The notes: a model not told the origin generated them from the sequence alone. 64,000 nt of DNA from Gammaproteobacteria bacterium (GCA_021773235.1 JAJFKL010000030.1:248001-312000); one strand, 5' to 3'; positions 10,084-18,943 are shown, numbered from the stretch's first letter. Program-made: numbers and translations.

Positions 10084-11379
10084 GTGATAAAACGTCTCGA
10101 TGCATCTACAGAAGATTTTAATTCGTCATTACAGACTTTATTGTCTTCTAGTGACGAACCGGAAAAATCTGTCCTTGATACTGTCTCTCAAATTATTGCC
10201 GATGTGCGTGCGCGAGGCGATGAAGCTCTACTCGAATATACCAATCGTTTTGACAGACGTTCTGCCAGTATTGAGTCGCTTGAAATTTCGCAACAAGATT
10301 TAGAATCCGCTTTAGAACGTATTCCAGAATCGCTGCGTAAAAACCTAGAGTATGCAGCCAAGCGTGTTCGTGAATTTCACGACAAGCAGCGGCAAACAAC
10401 CTGGGCCTATGAAGATGATGCCGGTAATGTGTTGGGACAAAAGGTTACCCCATTGGATCGCGTTGGCGTTTATGTGCCAGGTGGTAAGGCAGCTTATCCC
10501 TCATCTGTATTAATGAATGTGATACCGGCGCATGTTGCTGGCGTTGAAGAAATCATCATGGTTGTGCCAACCCCTGATGATGAACGCAATGATTTGGTCT
10601 TGGCAGCCGCTGCGATTGCCGGAGTACATAAGGTGTTTTCTATCGGTGGTGCACAAGCTGTCGCCGCGTTGGCCTACGGTACTAACCTTGTTCCCAAGGT
10701 TGATAAGATCGTTGGCCCTGGCAACATCTATGTTGCAACTGCTAAACGACAAGTGTTTGGCGTTGTCGGTATCGACATGATTGCTGGTCCATCTGAGGTT
10801 GTGATTGTCGCTGATAGTAGTGCCAATCCAGACTGGGTGGCGATGGATCTTTTTGCCCAGGCTGAACACGATGAACAGGCCAGTTCAATTTTGATCACAC
10901 CAGATGAAAATTTCATTGACGCCGTTGAAAAGAGTATTGAAAGACTCTTGCCTGAAATGGAACGTGCCGAGATTATAAAGGCATCATTATCAAATAATGG
11001 TGCGATGATTAAAGTGGACGATATTAAACAAGCTTTAGAGATTGTTAATCTCATCGCACCAGAGCATCTTGAATTAGCTGTTTCAGATCCAGATTCACTG
11101 TTGGGCGATATACGGCATGCCGGTGCAATCTTCATGGGGCATTATTCAGCAGAATCACTCGGTGATTATTGTGCGGGACCAAACCATGTTTTACCTACGG
11201 CGCGCACAGCTCGATTTTCTTCACCACTTGGTGTGTATGATTTTCAAAAGCAATCATCCATCATCAAGTGTAGTAGTGGTTCAGTTAAAGATATTGCTGA
11301 GACAGCATCTGCTATGGCGCGCGGAGAAGGTCTTACTGCGCATGCGCGGTCAGCAGAGTTTCGACTTAAATCAAAATAA
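10084..11379 (+). CDS. hisD: Histidinol dehydrogenase
   Basis: HisD performs the last two oxidations of histidine synthesis, from L-histidinol to L-histidine, with zinc and NAD. The 431 residues match the family (E. coli 434). Zinc ligands and catalytic residues are visible: Q259 and H262 (FAQAEHDEQ), the Glu-His pair E327-H328 (APEHLEL), D361 (SLGDYCAGP) and a C-terminal His in LTAHARS. The start is GTG at 10084 with AAGGA/AGGA just upstream. hisC begins 13 bases after its stop. Confidence 0.97.
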   Translation: MIKRLDASTEDFNSSLQTLLSSSDEPEKSVLDTVSQIIADVRARGDEALLEYTNRFDRRSASIESLEISQQDLESALERIPESLRKNLEYAAKRVREFHDKQRQTTWAYEDDAGNVLGQKVTPLDRVGVYVPGGKAAYPSSVLMNVIPAHVAGVEEIIMVVPTPDDERNDLVLAAAAIAGVHKVFSIGGAQAVAALAYGTNLVPKVDKIVGPGNIYVATAKRQVFGVVGIDMIAGPSEVVIVADSSANPDWVAMDLFAQAEHDEQASSILITPDENFIDAVEKSIERLLPEMERAEIIKASLSNNGAMIKVDDIKQALEIVNLIAPEHLELAVSDPDSLLGDIRHAGAIFMGHYSAESLGDYCAGPNHVLPTARTARFSSPLGVYDFQKQSSIIKCSSGSVKDIAETASAMARGEGLTAHARSAEFRLKSK

Positions 11380-11392
11380 TTAGTTTGCCAGC

Positions 11393-12475
11393 ATGATTGA
11401 CGATCGCGTAAGTAAGATCATTAAGCCCGCCATACTTGAAGCAAAGGCCTATCATGTTCCAGACTCCAGCGGACTCATTAAACTGGATGCGATGGAAAAC
11501 CCCTATAGCTGGCCAGAAGACATCAAGGCCGAATGGTCCAGATGTTTACAACAAGCCGAAATTAACCGTTATCCGGATGCAAGTTTAAGTGAACTAAGAA
11601 ACAAACTTAGCCAAGCGTTAAATTTACCTGATAAGACTGCAATGATGTTTGGTAATGGCTCTGATGAGCTTATTCAGATCATTTTGATGGCACTGAATAA
11701 AACATCGAATGTTGTCATGGCACCGGAACCCAGTTTTGTAATGTATCGTTTGTTAAGTTCGATGATGGAACTCGATTTTGTTGGAGTGCCATTAAACAAA
11801 GATTTTTCTCTTAATCTTCCTGCAATGTTGGAATCAATAACGAAGACAAAGCCAGCTGTTATTTTTATCGCTTGGCCAAATAATCCAACAGGTAATGCCT
11901 TTGAACAAGAATCGTTAGAAGAGATTATAAAAGCAGCGCCGGGGCTTGTAGTTATCGATGAGGCGTACCATGCCTTTGCACAGAAGAGCATGATGTCTTG
12001 TTTGCACAAATACCCCAATGTTTTGTTAATGCGAACCTTATCTAAACTGGGTCTGGCTGGTTTACGCTTAGGTATGTTGTTTGGCGCCAGTGAGTGGATC
12101 TCCGAATTAGATAAATTGAGATTGCCTTATAATATCGGCACGCTAAATCAACTTAGTGCAAATTTCATTATCCAAAATATTAGTTTGCTCGAACAACAAG
12201 CAGAACGTATACGAGATGATCGAGAAGGTTTATTTAACAGTTTGCTAAATATAGCTGGTGTTGAAGCTTGGAAGAGTGAAGCAAACTTTATCTTGTTTCG
12301 TGTTCCTAATCCCGGAGCAACTCAGGTACACAAAGAATTAATAAAACTAAATATTCTTATAAAAAATTTACAAGGTGCGCACCCACTACTTGAAAATTGT
12401 TTGAGAGTAACTGTCGGCACTGCTGAAGAAAACGAACTATTCCTGTCAAAGTTAAAAAAGATAGTAATTGCTTAA
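11393..12475 (+). CDS. hisC: Histidinol-phosphate aminotransferase
   Basis: HisC is a PLP-dependent fold type I aminotransferase that turns imidazole acetol phosphate into histidinol phosphate. The 360-residue protein has the PLP-contact Asn in WPNNPTGNAF, the Asp-Tyr pair in VVIDEAYHAF, and the Schiff-base lysine at K218 in RTLSKLGLAGLRLG. It forms a hisG-hisD-hisC unit; the other his genes are elsewhere. Its stop is 4 bases from the stop of the convergent protease gene. Confidence 0.95.
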   Translation: MIDDRVSKIIKPAILEAKAYHVPDSSGLIKLDAMENPYSWPEDIKAEWSRCLQQAEINRYPDASLSELRNKLSQALNLPDKTAMMFGNGSDELIQIILMALNKTSNVVMAPEPSFVMYRLLSSMMELDFVGVPLNKDFSLNLPAMLESITKTKPAVIFIAWPNNPTGNAFEQESLEEIIKAAPGLVVIDEAYHAFAQKSMMSCLHKYPNVLLMRTLSKLGLAGLRLGMLFGASEWISELDKLRLPYNIGTLNQLSANFIIQNISLLEQQAERIRDDREGLFNSLLNIAGVEAWKSEANFILFRVPNPGATQVHKELIKLNILIKNLQGAHPLLENCLRVTVGTAEENELFLSKLKKIVIA

Positions 12476-12479
12476 CAAT

Positions 12480-13604
12480 TTATTTAGGCATTTTTGCTGA
12501 CGGTCTTTGTGCGATTTTGGCAATCAACTCTTGTCGTTCCCAACCACGTAGTATTTTAATGGTTACTTCATTGCCCGGTATGAGGCCGGTGATCATTTCA
12601 ATTGCCTGATCAGGTGATGACACATTTTCGCCATCGATACTAATGATGATATCGCCAGGAACCATACCCGAACTTTCAGCTGGCCCGTTACGAATAATTG
12701 CTGTCACTAAGACACCGCCTGTTTCTAGATTAGCGGATTCTATTACGTCAGCACTTAAAGTCTGTGCTTCGATACCGAGCCAACCGCGAACTACTTTCCC
12801 ATTTTTAATGAGCTGATTCATCACATCCAATGCTTGATTGATTGGTGTCGCAAGGCCAATACCTTCGGACCCCCCACTACTGGAAATGATGGCGGTATTA
12901 ATACCGACTAATTGACCTTTGGCGGTAACTAAAGCGCCCCCCGAATTTCCCAGGTTAATATCAGCATCGGTTTGAATAAAGTCATCAAAGAATGAAATTC
13001 CGCGTCGTTTTCTACTAACCGCACTGACAATACCCTGTGTCACTGTTTGACCAAAGTTATACGGGTTACCTATGGCGAGGACGATATCCCCAACTTTTAA
13101 GCTGGATGAGTCACCTATGGGAATCATCGGCAGGTTTTGTAATGAAATATTAATCACAGCCAAGTCGGTGTCTGTGTCAAGACCAATGAGTTCCGCCTGA
13201 CTCTGGCGGCCATCATTCAAGGTGATGCGAATGTCATTAGCATCTTGTAATACATGAGCATTGGTCAAGATGTAACCAGCAGTATTCATTATGACGCCCG
13301 ATCCGATAGAGCTATCACGACGTTGTTTTGGTTTAGTAGGTGCATCTCCAAAGAAACGGCGGAATAAAGGGTCTTGAAACAGGGGATGGACTCTTTCCTG
13401 ATATACTTTGCTGGCATAGACATTAACCACAGCCGGAGCGGTAGAGGTTACGGCATCATTAAAAGAGTATTGGCTTGTTTCGGGTGATAAAAAGGGAATA
13501 TTTGATCGTAAATCATCCGAAAGTATGATCAAAAACACGAATGCAGCAGCAAGTCCGTATGCAGAATATTGCAACATGAACATCAATGTCTTGTTAATTT
13601 TCAC
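12480..13604 (-). CDS. DegS/AlgW-type periplasmic serine protease
   Basis: A 374-residue HtrA-family protease anchored by one N-terminal helix (about 15-30) with the catalytic part in the periplasm. The triad is H117 (LTNAHVL), D147 (DTDTDLAVI) and S221 (LGNSGGAL). Only one PDZ domain follows (about 275-360), which points to the DegS/AlgW type and not the two-PDZ DegP/DegQ type. DegS/AlgW cleaves the anti-sigma factor RseA/MucA in response to misfolded outer-membrane proteins. The location between hisC and the cytochrome bc1 operon matches algW in Pseudomonas from memory. It is divergent from petA. Confidence 0.92.
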   Translation of the reverse strand: MKINKTLMFMLQYSAYGLAAAFVFLIILSDDLRSNIPFLSPETSQYSFNDAVTSTAPAVVNVYASKVYQERVHPLFQDPLFRRFFGDAPTKPKQRRDSSIGSGVIMNTAGYILTNAHVLQDANDIRITLNDGRQSQAELIGLDTDTDLAVINISLQNLPMIPIGDSSSLKVGDIVLAIGNPYNFGQTVTQGIVSAVSRKRRGISFFDDFIQTDADINLGNSGGALVTAKGQLVGINTAIISSSGGSEGIGLATPINQALDVMNQLIKNGKVVRGWLGIEAQTLSADVIESANLETGGVLVTAIIRNGPAESSGMVPGDIIISIDGENVSSPDQAIEMITGLIPGNEVTIKILRGWERQELIAKIAQRPSAKMPK

Positions 13605-13630
13605 GGTGATCAGAATAAATTTTATTTAGA

Positions 13631-13672
13631 GATTATTGATATTATGGATAATCATGTGTTTATCCAATAATC
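13631..13672. promoter_or_regulatory. Inverted repeat in the degS-petA divergent region
   Basis: In the 141-base divergent gap, TTATCCAATAATC (about 13660-13672) is the reverse complement of GATTATTG plus GGATAA on the left, interrupted by a 7-base insert (ATATTAT). The element could be an operator or a cruciform serving the protease gene, petA or both. No regulator is identified. Confidence 0.35.
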
Positions 13673-13745
13673 AGTTTAATTTATCATATAACATTTGCGA
13701 TTAATTATACTGATATTCATTTTGTCAGATATGTAAGGGGAAACA

Positions 13746-14339
13746 ATGGACAATAGTAATGTCGACAAGGGTCGACGAAGATTTTTGACTGCCGCCGCGA
13801 CTGTGGTTGGTGGGGCAGGTGCAGCCGCTGGTGCTGTGCCATTCATTGCAACCATGACACCGAGTGAAAAAACCAAGGCAATTGGTGCGCCGGTTGAGGT
13901 TGATATCAGTAAATTACAGCCTGGAGAACGCATGATCGAGAAATGGCAGGGTAAGCCAGTCTGGATCCTACGACGCACACAAGAGATGCTTGATGATATT
14001 GCTGCACAAAATGAGGCCGTCAGTGATCCGGCATCGGAAGCAAGCTCACAGCCTGCATATGCCACGAATGAGTATCGTGCGCGTGAGGATGAATACCTTG
14101 TTGTCATTGGGATTTGCACACATTTAGGTTGTTCACCCAGTTTCATTCTAAAAGACGGTGATAATAGTCCTGTTGTCGACTGGAAAGGGGGCTTTTTCTG
14201 TCCCTGTCACGGTTCACGCTTTGATTTGGCTGGCCGCGTCTTTAAGGGCGTTCCAGCACCAACTAATCTAGTTATCCCTCCCTATAAATTTATTTCACCG
14301 GGCCAGTTGCTTATCGGTGATGACAGTGAGGCTGCGTAA
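13746..14339 (+). CDS. petA: Ubiquinol-cytochrome c reductase iron-sulfur (Rieske) subunit
   Basis: The Rieske subunit of the cytochrome bc1 complex passes electrons from ubiquinol to cytochrome c1. The N-terminus is a Tat-type signal/anchor ([12 protein letters not shown], residues 9-20, then a hydrophobic helix). Cluster ligands are in C124-T-H126-L-G-C129 and C152-P-C154-H155-GSRFD, including the disulfide cysteines. The length of 197 is typical. The stop overlaps the petB start by one base (TAATG), so the three bc1 genes form a tight operon. Confidence 0.97.
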   Translation: MDNSNVDKGRRRFLTAAATVVGGAGAAAGAVPFIATMTPSEKTKAIGAPVEVDISKLQPGERMIEKWQGKPVWILRRTQEMLDDIAAQNEAVSDPASEASSQPAYATNEYRAREDEYLVVIGICTHLGCSPSFILKDGDNSPVVDWKGGFFCPCHGSRFDLAGRVFKGVPAPTNLVIPPYKFISPGQLLIGDDSEAA

Positions 14340-15583
14340 TGGCCAATATTGAAAAAAATATCATTGATGGTTTAACTGGACTGCGTGATTGGGTCGATGA
14401 CCGTTTTCCATTGATGCAGAATTGGAATGAGCATCTAGCTAAATATTATGCGCCAAAGAACTTCAATTTTTGGTACTACTTTGGTGGATTCGCGCTACTT
14501 GTTTTTGCCATCCAGATCTTGACCGGAATTTGGTTGACGATGAATTATAAACCGTCAGCTGCGGAAGCGTTTGCTTCTGTTGAATACATAATGCGTGATG
14601 TCAGTTGGGGCTGGCTGATTCGATATATGCATTCGACGGGTGCTTCAGCATTTTTCATCGTTATCTATCTGCATATGTTCCGTGCCTTATTGTATGGGTC
14701 CTATAAAAAACCACGCGAACTATTGTGGTTGTCAGGCATGGGACTCTACCTAGTGCTCATGGCTGAGGCATTTTTTGGCTATTTGCTACCTTGGGGGCAG
14801 ATGTCCTATTGGGGAGCACAGGTGATTATCTCCTTGTTTGGTGCATTGCCGTTTATTGGCGATACTCTCTCTCTCTGGATACGTGGCGATTTTGTGGTTT
14901 CTGATGTCACCTTAAATCGTTTCTTTTCATTACATGTAATCGCCTTCCCGCTACTCATCTTTGGACTAATTGGTGCTCATATCCTTGCCTTGCATGAGGT
15001 CGGTTCTAATAATCCTGACGGTGTAGAGATTAAAAAGAATAAAAATGCAGAAGGCATACCTGTGGATGGCATTCCCTTCCATCCCTACTACACAGTGAAA
15101 GATATCTTTGGTGCAACCGTATTTCTTATCTTCTTCTTTGGTGTTGTCTTCTTTGTGCCAGAGATGAACGGTTATTTTCTGGAACACGCCAATTTTATCC
15201 CTGCGAATCCACTTAAAACGCCTGAGCATATCGCGCCAGTGTGGTACTTCACCCCGTTCTATGCGATTTTACGCGCGGTACCGGATCAACTTGGTGGTGT
15301 AATAGCGATGGGCTTGGCAACCAATATATTTCTCTTATTGCCTTGGCTAGATAGAAGCCCGGTGAAATCGACGCGTTATCGTGGCTGGAACTTTCGTTGT
15401 GCGCTGACCCTGTTTGTCATCAGTTTCTTTGTGTTAGGTTGGTTAGGCATGCAGCCGGTAACGCCATTGTTTACCTGGATGGCGCGTTTCTTCTCACTCG
15501 TTTATTTTGCATTCTTTTTATTAATGCCATTTTACACTGCTATCGACAACGACAAGTCGGTACCAGACAGGGTGAAAGACTAA
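14339..15583 (+). CDS. petB: Cytochrome b subunit of the bc1 complex
   Basis: Cytochrome b, 414 residues with eight predicted membrane helices, holds hemes bL and bH and both quinone sites. Heme ligands sit in the two His-containing helices, around RYMHSTGASAFFIVIYLH and SLHVIAFPLLIFGLIGAH. The Qo-site loop reads PVWYFTPFYAILR, so the well-known PEWY motif is PVWY here; that variant is, from memory, usual in beta- and gammaproteobacteria. It overlaps petA and petC by one base each. Confidence 0.97.
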   Translation: MANIEKNIIDGLTGLRDWVDDRFPLMQNWNEHLAKYYAPKNFNFWYYFGGFALLVFAIQILTGIWLTMNYKPSAAEAFASVEYIMRDVSWGWLIRYMHSTGASAFFIVIYLHMFRALLYGSYKKPRELLWLSGMGLYLVLMAEAFFGYLLPWGQMSYWGAQVIISLFGALPFIGDTLSLWIRGDFVVSDVTLNRFFSLHVIAFPLLIFGLIGAHILALHEVGSNNPDGVEIKKNKNAEGIPVDGIPFHPYYTVKDIFGATVFLIFFFGVVFFVPEMNGYFLEHANFIPANPLKTPEHIAPVWYFTPFYAILRAVPDQLGGVIAMGLATNIFLLLPWLDRSPVKSTRYRGWNFRCALTLFVISFFVLGWLGMQPVTPLFTWMARFFSLVYFAFFLLMPFYTAIDNDKSVPDRVKD

Positions 15584-16332
15584 TGCCAAGCTATAAACAA
15601 CTAAGTAAGTTAACGTTCATCCTGTTGATGGCGATCTCAGCAAGTGTTTCGGCTGCAGGCGGCGCAAAATTAATGCATATGGAGGTCGATCTCTCTAATC
15701 AAGAGTCACTGCAACGTGGTGCAAAGACTTTCGTCAATTATTGCCTAAGCTGTCATGCCGCGGCCTATATGCGTTATAACCGCATGGGTCAGGATCTGGG
15801 TATCAGTGAAGATGTTCTTAAGGCCAACTTTATGTTCGGTACAGACAAAGTGGGCGATACCATGAATATTGCAATGAGCGATGCAGATTCGCTGCGGTTT
15901 TTTGGTGTTTCTCCACCGGATTTATCGGTAATTGCACGTGCTCGTGGGGCAGATTGGCTCTATAGCTATTTCAAAACATTCTATGTGGATAAATCGCGCC
16001 CATTTGGGGTTAATAACCTGACGTTCAAAGATGTCGGTATGCCGCATGTACTTTGGGAGCTACAAGGCGCACAGCGTTTGGCACAAAGGGAATCGAAGGA
16101 TGGGGAACATCACTCACCAACTTTTGACGATCTGGAAATTATCACACCAGGGACACAGAGCGAAGAAGAGTACGATCGAACCATACAAGATTTAGTCAAT
16201 TTTATGGTCTATCTGGGTGAACCCATCAAGCTGAAACGAGGCAAGATTGGCGTCTGGGTACTAATGTATCTATTTGTTTTTATGATAGTTGCCTACATGC
16301 TGAAGAAGGAATATTGGCGTGACATTCATTAG
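15583..16332 (+). CDS. petC: Cytochrome c1
   Basis: Cytochrome c1 takes electrons from the Rieske protein. The start is the ATG at 15583, which overlaps the petB TAA; the frame is open further upstream but that would run deep into petB. The protein has 249 residues with a signal peptide (cleavage after about SVSA), the heme c site NYCLSCHAAAYMRY, the MPHVLWELQG segment of the c1 family and a C-terminal membrane anchor (GVWVLMYLFVFMIVAYML). It is the last gene of the bc1 operon; a strong hairpin follows. Confidence 0.96.
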   Translation: MPSYKQLSKLTFILLMAISASVSAAGGAKLMHMEVDLSNQESLQRGAKTFVNYCLSCHAAAYMRYNRMGQDLGISEDVLKANFMFGTDKVGDTMNIAMSDADSLRFFGVSPPDLSVIARARGADWLYSYFKTFYVDKSRPFGVNNLTFKDVGMPHVLWELQGAQRLAQRESKDGEHHSPTFDDLEIITPGTQSEEEYDRTIQDLVNFMVYLGEPIKLKRGKIGVWVLMYLFVFMIVAYMLKKEYWRDIH

Positions 16333-16364
16333 AATCAGTTGTCTCAATTAAAGCAGTAAATCGT

Positions 16365-16392
16365 TTGCCGGGTGCTAAAATGCACCCGGCAA
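16365..16392 (+). terminator. Hairpin after petC, possible terminator
   Basis: A perfect 11-bp stem, TTGCCGGGTGC-TAAAAT-GCACCCGGCAA, lies 32 bases after the petC stop. There is no T-tract directly after it on the + strand, so it may act as a transcript-end stabiliser or an inefficient terminator between petC and sspA. Confidence 0.55.
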
Positions 16393-16478
16393 CTCCTCAA
16401 AATCGATTTCGATACTCATAAGCCACAAAATTTCTGCTTAAACCTGCCCCAGAGCCCCATTATTTTTCGAATCTGGTG

Positions 16479-16484
16479 TATAAT
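16479..16484 (+). promoter_or_regulatory. Probable -10 element of sspA
   Basis: A perfect TATAAT lies 35 bases before the sspA start, in a gap between the petC hairpin and sspA. No good -35 hexamer is visible at 16-18 bases upstream, so the call rests on the -10 alone. TTTCGAAT occurs on both sides of it (near 16465 and 16492). Confidence 0.4.
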
Positions 16485-16519
16485 CCCGCGCTTTCGAATA
16501 AGGCTGGAGTGTAAATAGT

Positions 16520-17155
16520 ATGGCAAGTGTCGCCAATCGTCGTTCATTAATGGTTTTATATTCAGACAGTATCAGTCCTATTGGGCATGCTGTACGTATC
16601 GTATTGGCAGAAAAAGATGTCAATGTAGAGATCAATTTCATTGATGATGACAATAGACCGGAAGAGTTGAACGAGCTAAACCCGTATAACTCAATATTGA
16701 CACTGATAGATCGCGATCTGGTACTTTATGACGCGCATATCATCATGGAATATCTGGACGAACGCTTTCCACATCCACCACTAATGCCGGTTGATCCTGT
16801 CAATCGAGCAAGCAATCGCCAATTACGTTATCGCGTGATGCGCGATCTGTACTCAGTTGTTGCGGAATTGGATAGCGACAATGAAATCGCCGCAGCCAAT
16901 GCCAAGAAAGTTTTACGCGACAACCTGACTTCAATTGCACCTGCGTTTTCACAAATGCCTTATTTCATGTCAGAAGAATATTCTTTGGTCGATTGTTGCA
17001 TGGCGCCGTTGATGTTGCGATTAAACGAATACGGTATTAAGTTACCCATGTCGGGTAAGCCATTACAGCAATATGCTGATCGCCTATTTGAACGCGAGGC
17101 ATTTAAAACCAGCTTGTCCGGAATCGAAAGCGAATATAACGATAGTGCAGCCTGA
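16520..17155 (+). CDS. sspA: Stringent starvation protein A
   Basis: SspA is a glutathione-S-transferase-fold protein that binds RNA polymerase and alters transcription in starvation and acid stress. The 211 residues match E. coli (212). Conserved blocks include VRIVLAEKDVNVEI (thioredoxin-like half) and the segment around IIMEYLDERFPHPPLMPV, nearly identical to E. coli. sspB follows after 37 bases, the standard pair. Confidence 0.96.
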   Translation: MASVANRRSLMVLYSDSISPIGHAVRIVLAEKDVNVEINFIDDDNRPEELNELNPYNSILTLIDRDLVLYDAHIIMEYLDERFPHPPLMPVDPVNRASNRQLRYRVMRDLYSVVAELDSDNEIAAANAKKVLRDNLTSIAPAFSQMPYFMSEEYSLVDCCMAPLMLRLNEYGIKLPMSGKPLQQYADRLFEREAFKTSLSGIESEYNDSAA

Positions 17156-17192
17156 TCTTTGTCAGTTTGTGGTTCAATCGGCTTAACTTGTA

Positions 17193-17621
17193 ATGACTTC
17201 AAATCGACCGTACCTGTTACGCGCTCTATATGACTGGATATGCGATAACCACCTGACACCGTATCTATTAGTCGATGCGACAGGTGATGATCTCAATATC
17301 CCACATGAGTTTGTCGAAGACGGCAAGATCGTGTTGAACATCTCACCCAGTGCCGTGCGCGATCTGGATCTCAGTAATGATTACATCAACTTCAAGGCAC
17401 GCTTCTCCGGAAAAAGTATGAATGTTTATTTTCCGAATGAATCAGTGCAGGCGATCTATGCCAAGGAAAATGGAAGAGGGATGATCTTTCCAGAAGAGGA
17501 TCAGGAAGTCGCAAAGGGCGATGATTCTGATGCTGTTTCTAATTCTGAACCAGAGAAGGTGGTTGAGAAGAAAGAAGATAAGAAGAAGAAGGATCGATCG
17601 CATTTGAAGGTTATTAAATAA
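17193..17621 (+). CDS. sspB: ClpXP protease specificity-enhancing factor
   Basis: SspB is an adaptor that delivers ssrA-tagged proteins to ClpXP. The folded domain (about 1-105) has TSNRPYLLRALYDW, ISPSAVRDL and the peptide-binding region INFKARFSGK. A charged flexible linker follows, and the protein ends RSHLKVIK, which fits the C-terminal ClpX-binding module (LRVVK in E. coli). Length 142. It is the last gene of the syntenic block; the accessory region starts right after it. Confidence 0.95.
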   Translation: MTSNRPYLLRALYDWICDNHLTPYLLVDATGDDLNIPHEFVEDGKIVLNISPSAVRDLDLSNDYINFKARFSGKSMNVYFPNESVQAIYAKENGRGMIFPEEDQEVAKGDDSDAVSNSEPEKVVEKKEDKKKKDRSHLKVIK

Positions 17622-17637
17622 CCTTTCTTCATTGTCT

Positions 17638-17655
17638 TTCCCGCGTTGGCGGGAA
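17638..17655. repeat. REP-like inverted repeat
   Basis: TTCCCGC-GTTG-GCGGGAA, a perfect 7-bp stem followed by CCCAG, 16 bases after the sspB stop. It resembles the very common proteobacterial repeat with TTCCCGCG..GCGGGAATCCAG. It could also work as the end of the sspAB transcript. Confidence 0.6.
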
Positions 17656-18002
17656 CCCAGTCAAATAATTATCTTCATTATTCTTTTTGAAAATGGTTTC
17701 GCCTCATACGGCGAGTCACTTATCTTTGAGTGGTCAAAGAAAAGTAACCAAAAGAAAGACCACCCCAATGTCTTGCCCTGCGGGTACCATCAACATTCTT
17801 CTTGTTTAAAGGCACGCGTATAGGCGACGTCCCTGTCGCCAATACGCTCTCGCAACGTCCATGTTGCTCAACCATTAAACCAGAAGAATGCCTCGGCAAG
17901 TCATAAGGGGTTTTGTGAAACGTACCTAATAAGGAGTATCTAAATAGTCTTTATACATCATCTCTTTGAAGTAGATAGGTGTAACACGAATTCAGATAAG
18001 CC

Positions 18003-18065
18003 ATGTCCGCTTTTCGTTATTGGTATAAATGTTAATATGCAGCTAACGACCCAAAGCAGAAGTTA
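18003..18065. repeat. Imperfect inverted repeat flanking the cassette
   Basis: ATGTCCGCTTTTCGTTA at 18003-18019 resembles the reverse complement of 18042-18063 (TTCTGCTTTGGGTCGTTAGC on the minus strand). A related stretch, ATGTCTGCTTCTGGCCG, lies on the far side of the two accessory genes at 19540. These may be copies of one short intergenic element flanking the inserted DNA. The similarity is partial. Confidence 0.35.
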
Positions 18066-18095
18066 TATCTTCTTTTAACTATCCCTTAAAATATA

Positions 18096-18102
18096 GTTAG
18101 GC
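18096..18102 (+). other. Left core site of the gene cassette (GTTAGGC)
   Basis: GTTAGGC fits the integron core consensus GTTRRRY and lies 6 bases before the ATG of the first accessory gene. It is the exact reverse complement of GCCTAAC at 18872-18878. In an integron cassette the recombination point lies after the first G, so the cassette would begin at 18097. Confidence 0.55.
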
Positions 18103-18937
18103 ATACATATGGATAAACACGATGACAACAACTGGCTGTTGAAGCTGATATCCCTTGGTATTGGCGCATACTTCATTGTTGTGTTTCATATTAATGAAGG
18201 CTTTCCTCCATGCACCCCAATAGAGAACGATAACTGGGTGTTTTTATTCCTCGGAATTTTTCTCTTACTATTGCCTTTTGCCAAAAGGTTAAAGATTGGG
18301 CAGCTGTTCGAAATTGAAAGAGAAATAAAAACGGTACAGGAGACCGTTTCTGACTTTAAAGATGAAATGCGAAATACTGTTTCAGTGCTTAGTTCTTCAG
18401 TAAATACTATATCAACTGCCACAAATCAGGTAACTGTAAACATACCAAACGCCAATGACTTAAGAGAATCAAGTAGCAACATTAGTAGCTTAATTACAAA
18501 TGCCGAAGTTAAGGAAGAAGAAATTAGAGATGAGCTAGTTCTGGATGACGAAGATACAATATTGTCACTAGCCAAGGTTCGAATTCGCCTTGAGCAAGTG
18601 TTACGTCAAATTTTAGGGAAGCGTCGGACATCATCTGGCATTGCGCAGAAAAATATAAAGTACATGTCAGTACTAAAGCTTTTTGATGATGTGGCGAAAG
18701 ATAATAAAGCAATTATGCCAGCACGTGGCCCCTTAAAGGAAGTAATTCAAGTCTGTAATGCTGCTGTACATGGGCAGCGCATACCATATGAGGAAGCTTC
18801 GGCCGCAATAGATTTAGGCACAAATCTAATCGCTGCATTTGAAGAGTTAAATAAGGATGGACTCATTTAATGCCTAACAATGCGCTCGTTCGGATGCAAA
18901 CTACGCTGTGCATCGTTTGCACCGCACAGCTTCGGCG
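18097..18937 (+). mobile_element. Probable integron-type gene cassette
   Basis: An 841-base unit with one gene filling almost all of it, bounded on the left by GTTAGGC and on the right by an attC-like site. If cut between G and TT at both ends and circularised, the joint would read GTTAGGC, a perfect complement of the R'' box GCCTAAC. This is the defining property of a cassette. No integrase gene is in the window, so it may be a solitary insertion at a secondary site or an outlying array member. Confidence 0.6.
18109..18870 (+). CDS. Membrane protein with C-terminal HEPN/DUF4145-like domain
   Basis: The 253-residue protein is not a recognised named gene. Two helices at about 10-27 and 43-59 anchor it in the membrane. 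A polar, probably coiled segment (about 65-145) leads to a helical C-terminal domain (about 150-247). That domain, with KVRIRLEQVLRQILGKR and CNAAVHGQ (217-223), looks like the DUF4145/HEPN group; the usual Arg of the RNase motif Rx4-6H is replaced, with N217 before H221. The gene fills a probable integron cassette and has little room for its own promoter. Cassette genes of this kind are often tied to defence or stress, but the role here is unknown. Confidence 0.75.
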   Translation: MDKHDDNNWLLKLISLGIGAYFIVVFHINEGFPPCTPIENDNWVFLFLGIFLLLLPFAKRLKIGQLFEIEREIKTVQETVSDFKDEMRNTVSVLSSSVNTISTATNQVTVNIPNANDLRESSSNISSLITNAEVKEEEIRDELVLDDEDTILSLAKVRIRLEQVLRQILGKRRTSSGIAQKNIKYMSVLKLFDDVAKDNKAIMPARGPLKEVIQVCNAAVHGQRIPYEEASAAIDLGTNLIAAFEELNKDGLI

Positions 18938-18943
18938 TTATAT
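18872..18943 (+). other. attC-like site (59-base element)
   Basis: It starts with R'' GCCTAAC right after the gene (the TAA stop is at 18868-18870) and ends with GTTATAT. Between them GGATGCAAAC and GTTTGCACC pair as a stem except for one extra A, the kind of extrahelical base that attC sites carry. Outer TAAC/GTTA also pair. The length of about 72 is in the normal attC range. The R' end (GTTATAT) departs from GTTRRRY at one base, and the L boxes are weak. Confidence 0.55.

Larger units (their letters stand above)
17622..18108. other. Gene-free stretch with eroded repeats
   Basis: These 487 bases hold no credible gene. They start with a REP-like hairpin (17638-17655). A stretch up to about 17820 follows whose translation (for example EWSKKSNQKKDHPNVLPCGY) resembles low-complexity repeat fragments that recur between genes in many proteobacteria. 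Next come a small GGCGAC/GTCGCC inverted repeat around 17825 and an imperfect inverted repeat at 18003-18064. The last bases (18096-18102) are an integron-type core site. I read the stretch as debris from repeats or insertions next to the cassette. Confidence 0.5.

Noticed and set aside
9875-10087. A 70-residue open frame between hisG and hisD
   Set aside because: It runs through the large palindrome and overlaps the hisD start. The composition is not protein-like and no ribosome binding site is seen.
15228-15270. Loss of the PEWY motif in cytochrome b (PVWY here)
   Set aside because: PVWY is, as I recall, the normal variant in beta- and gammaproteobacteria and not a defect.
15397-15582. Upstream extension of cytochrome c1 into petB
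   Set aside because: The in-frame ATG at 15583 gives a normal signal peptide and the usual one-base operon overlap; the extension is an alternative frame of petB.
17632-17823. A 63-residue open frame after sspB
   Set aside because: It starts inside a REP-like hairpin, has no ribosome binding site, and its translation looks like repeat-derived low-complexity sequence. It is described as part of the gene-free stretch.
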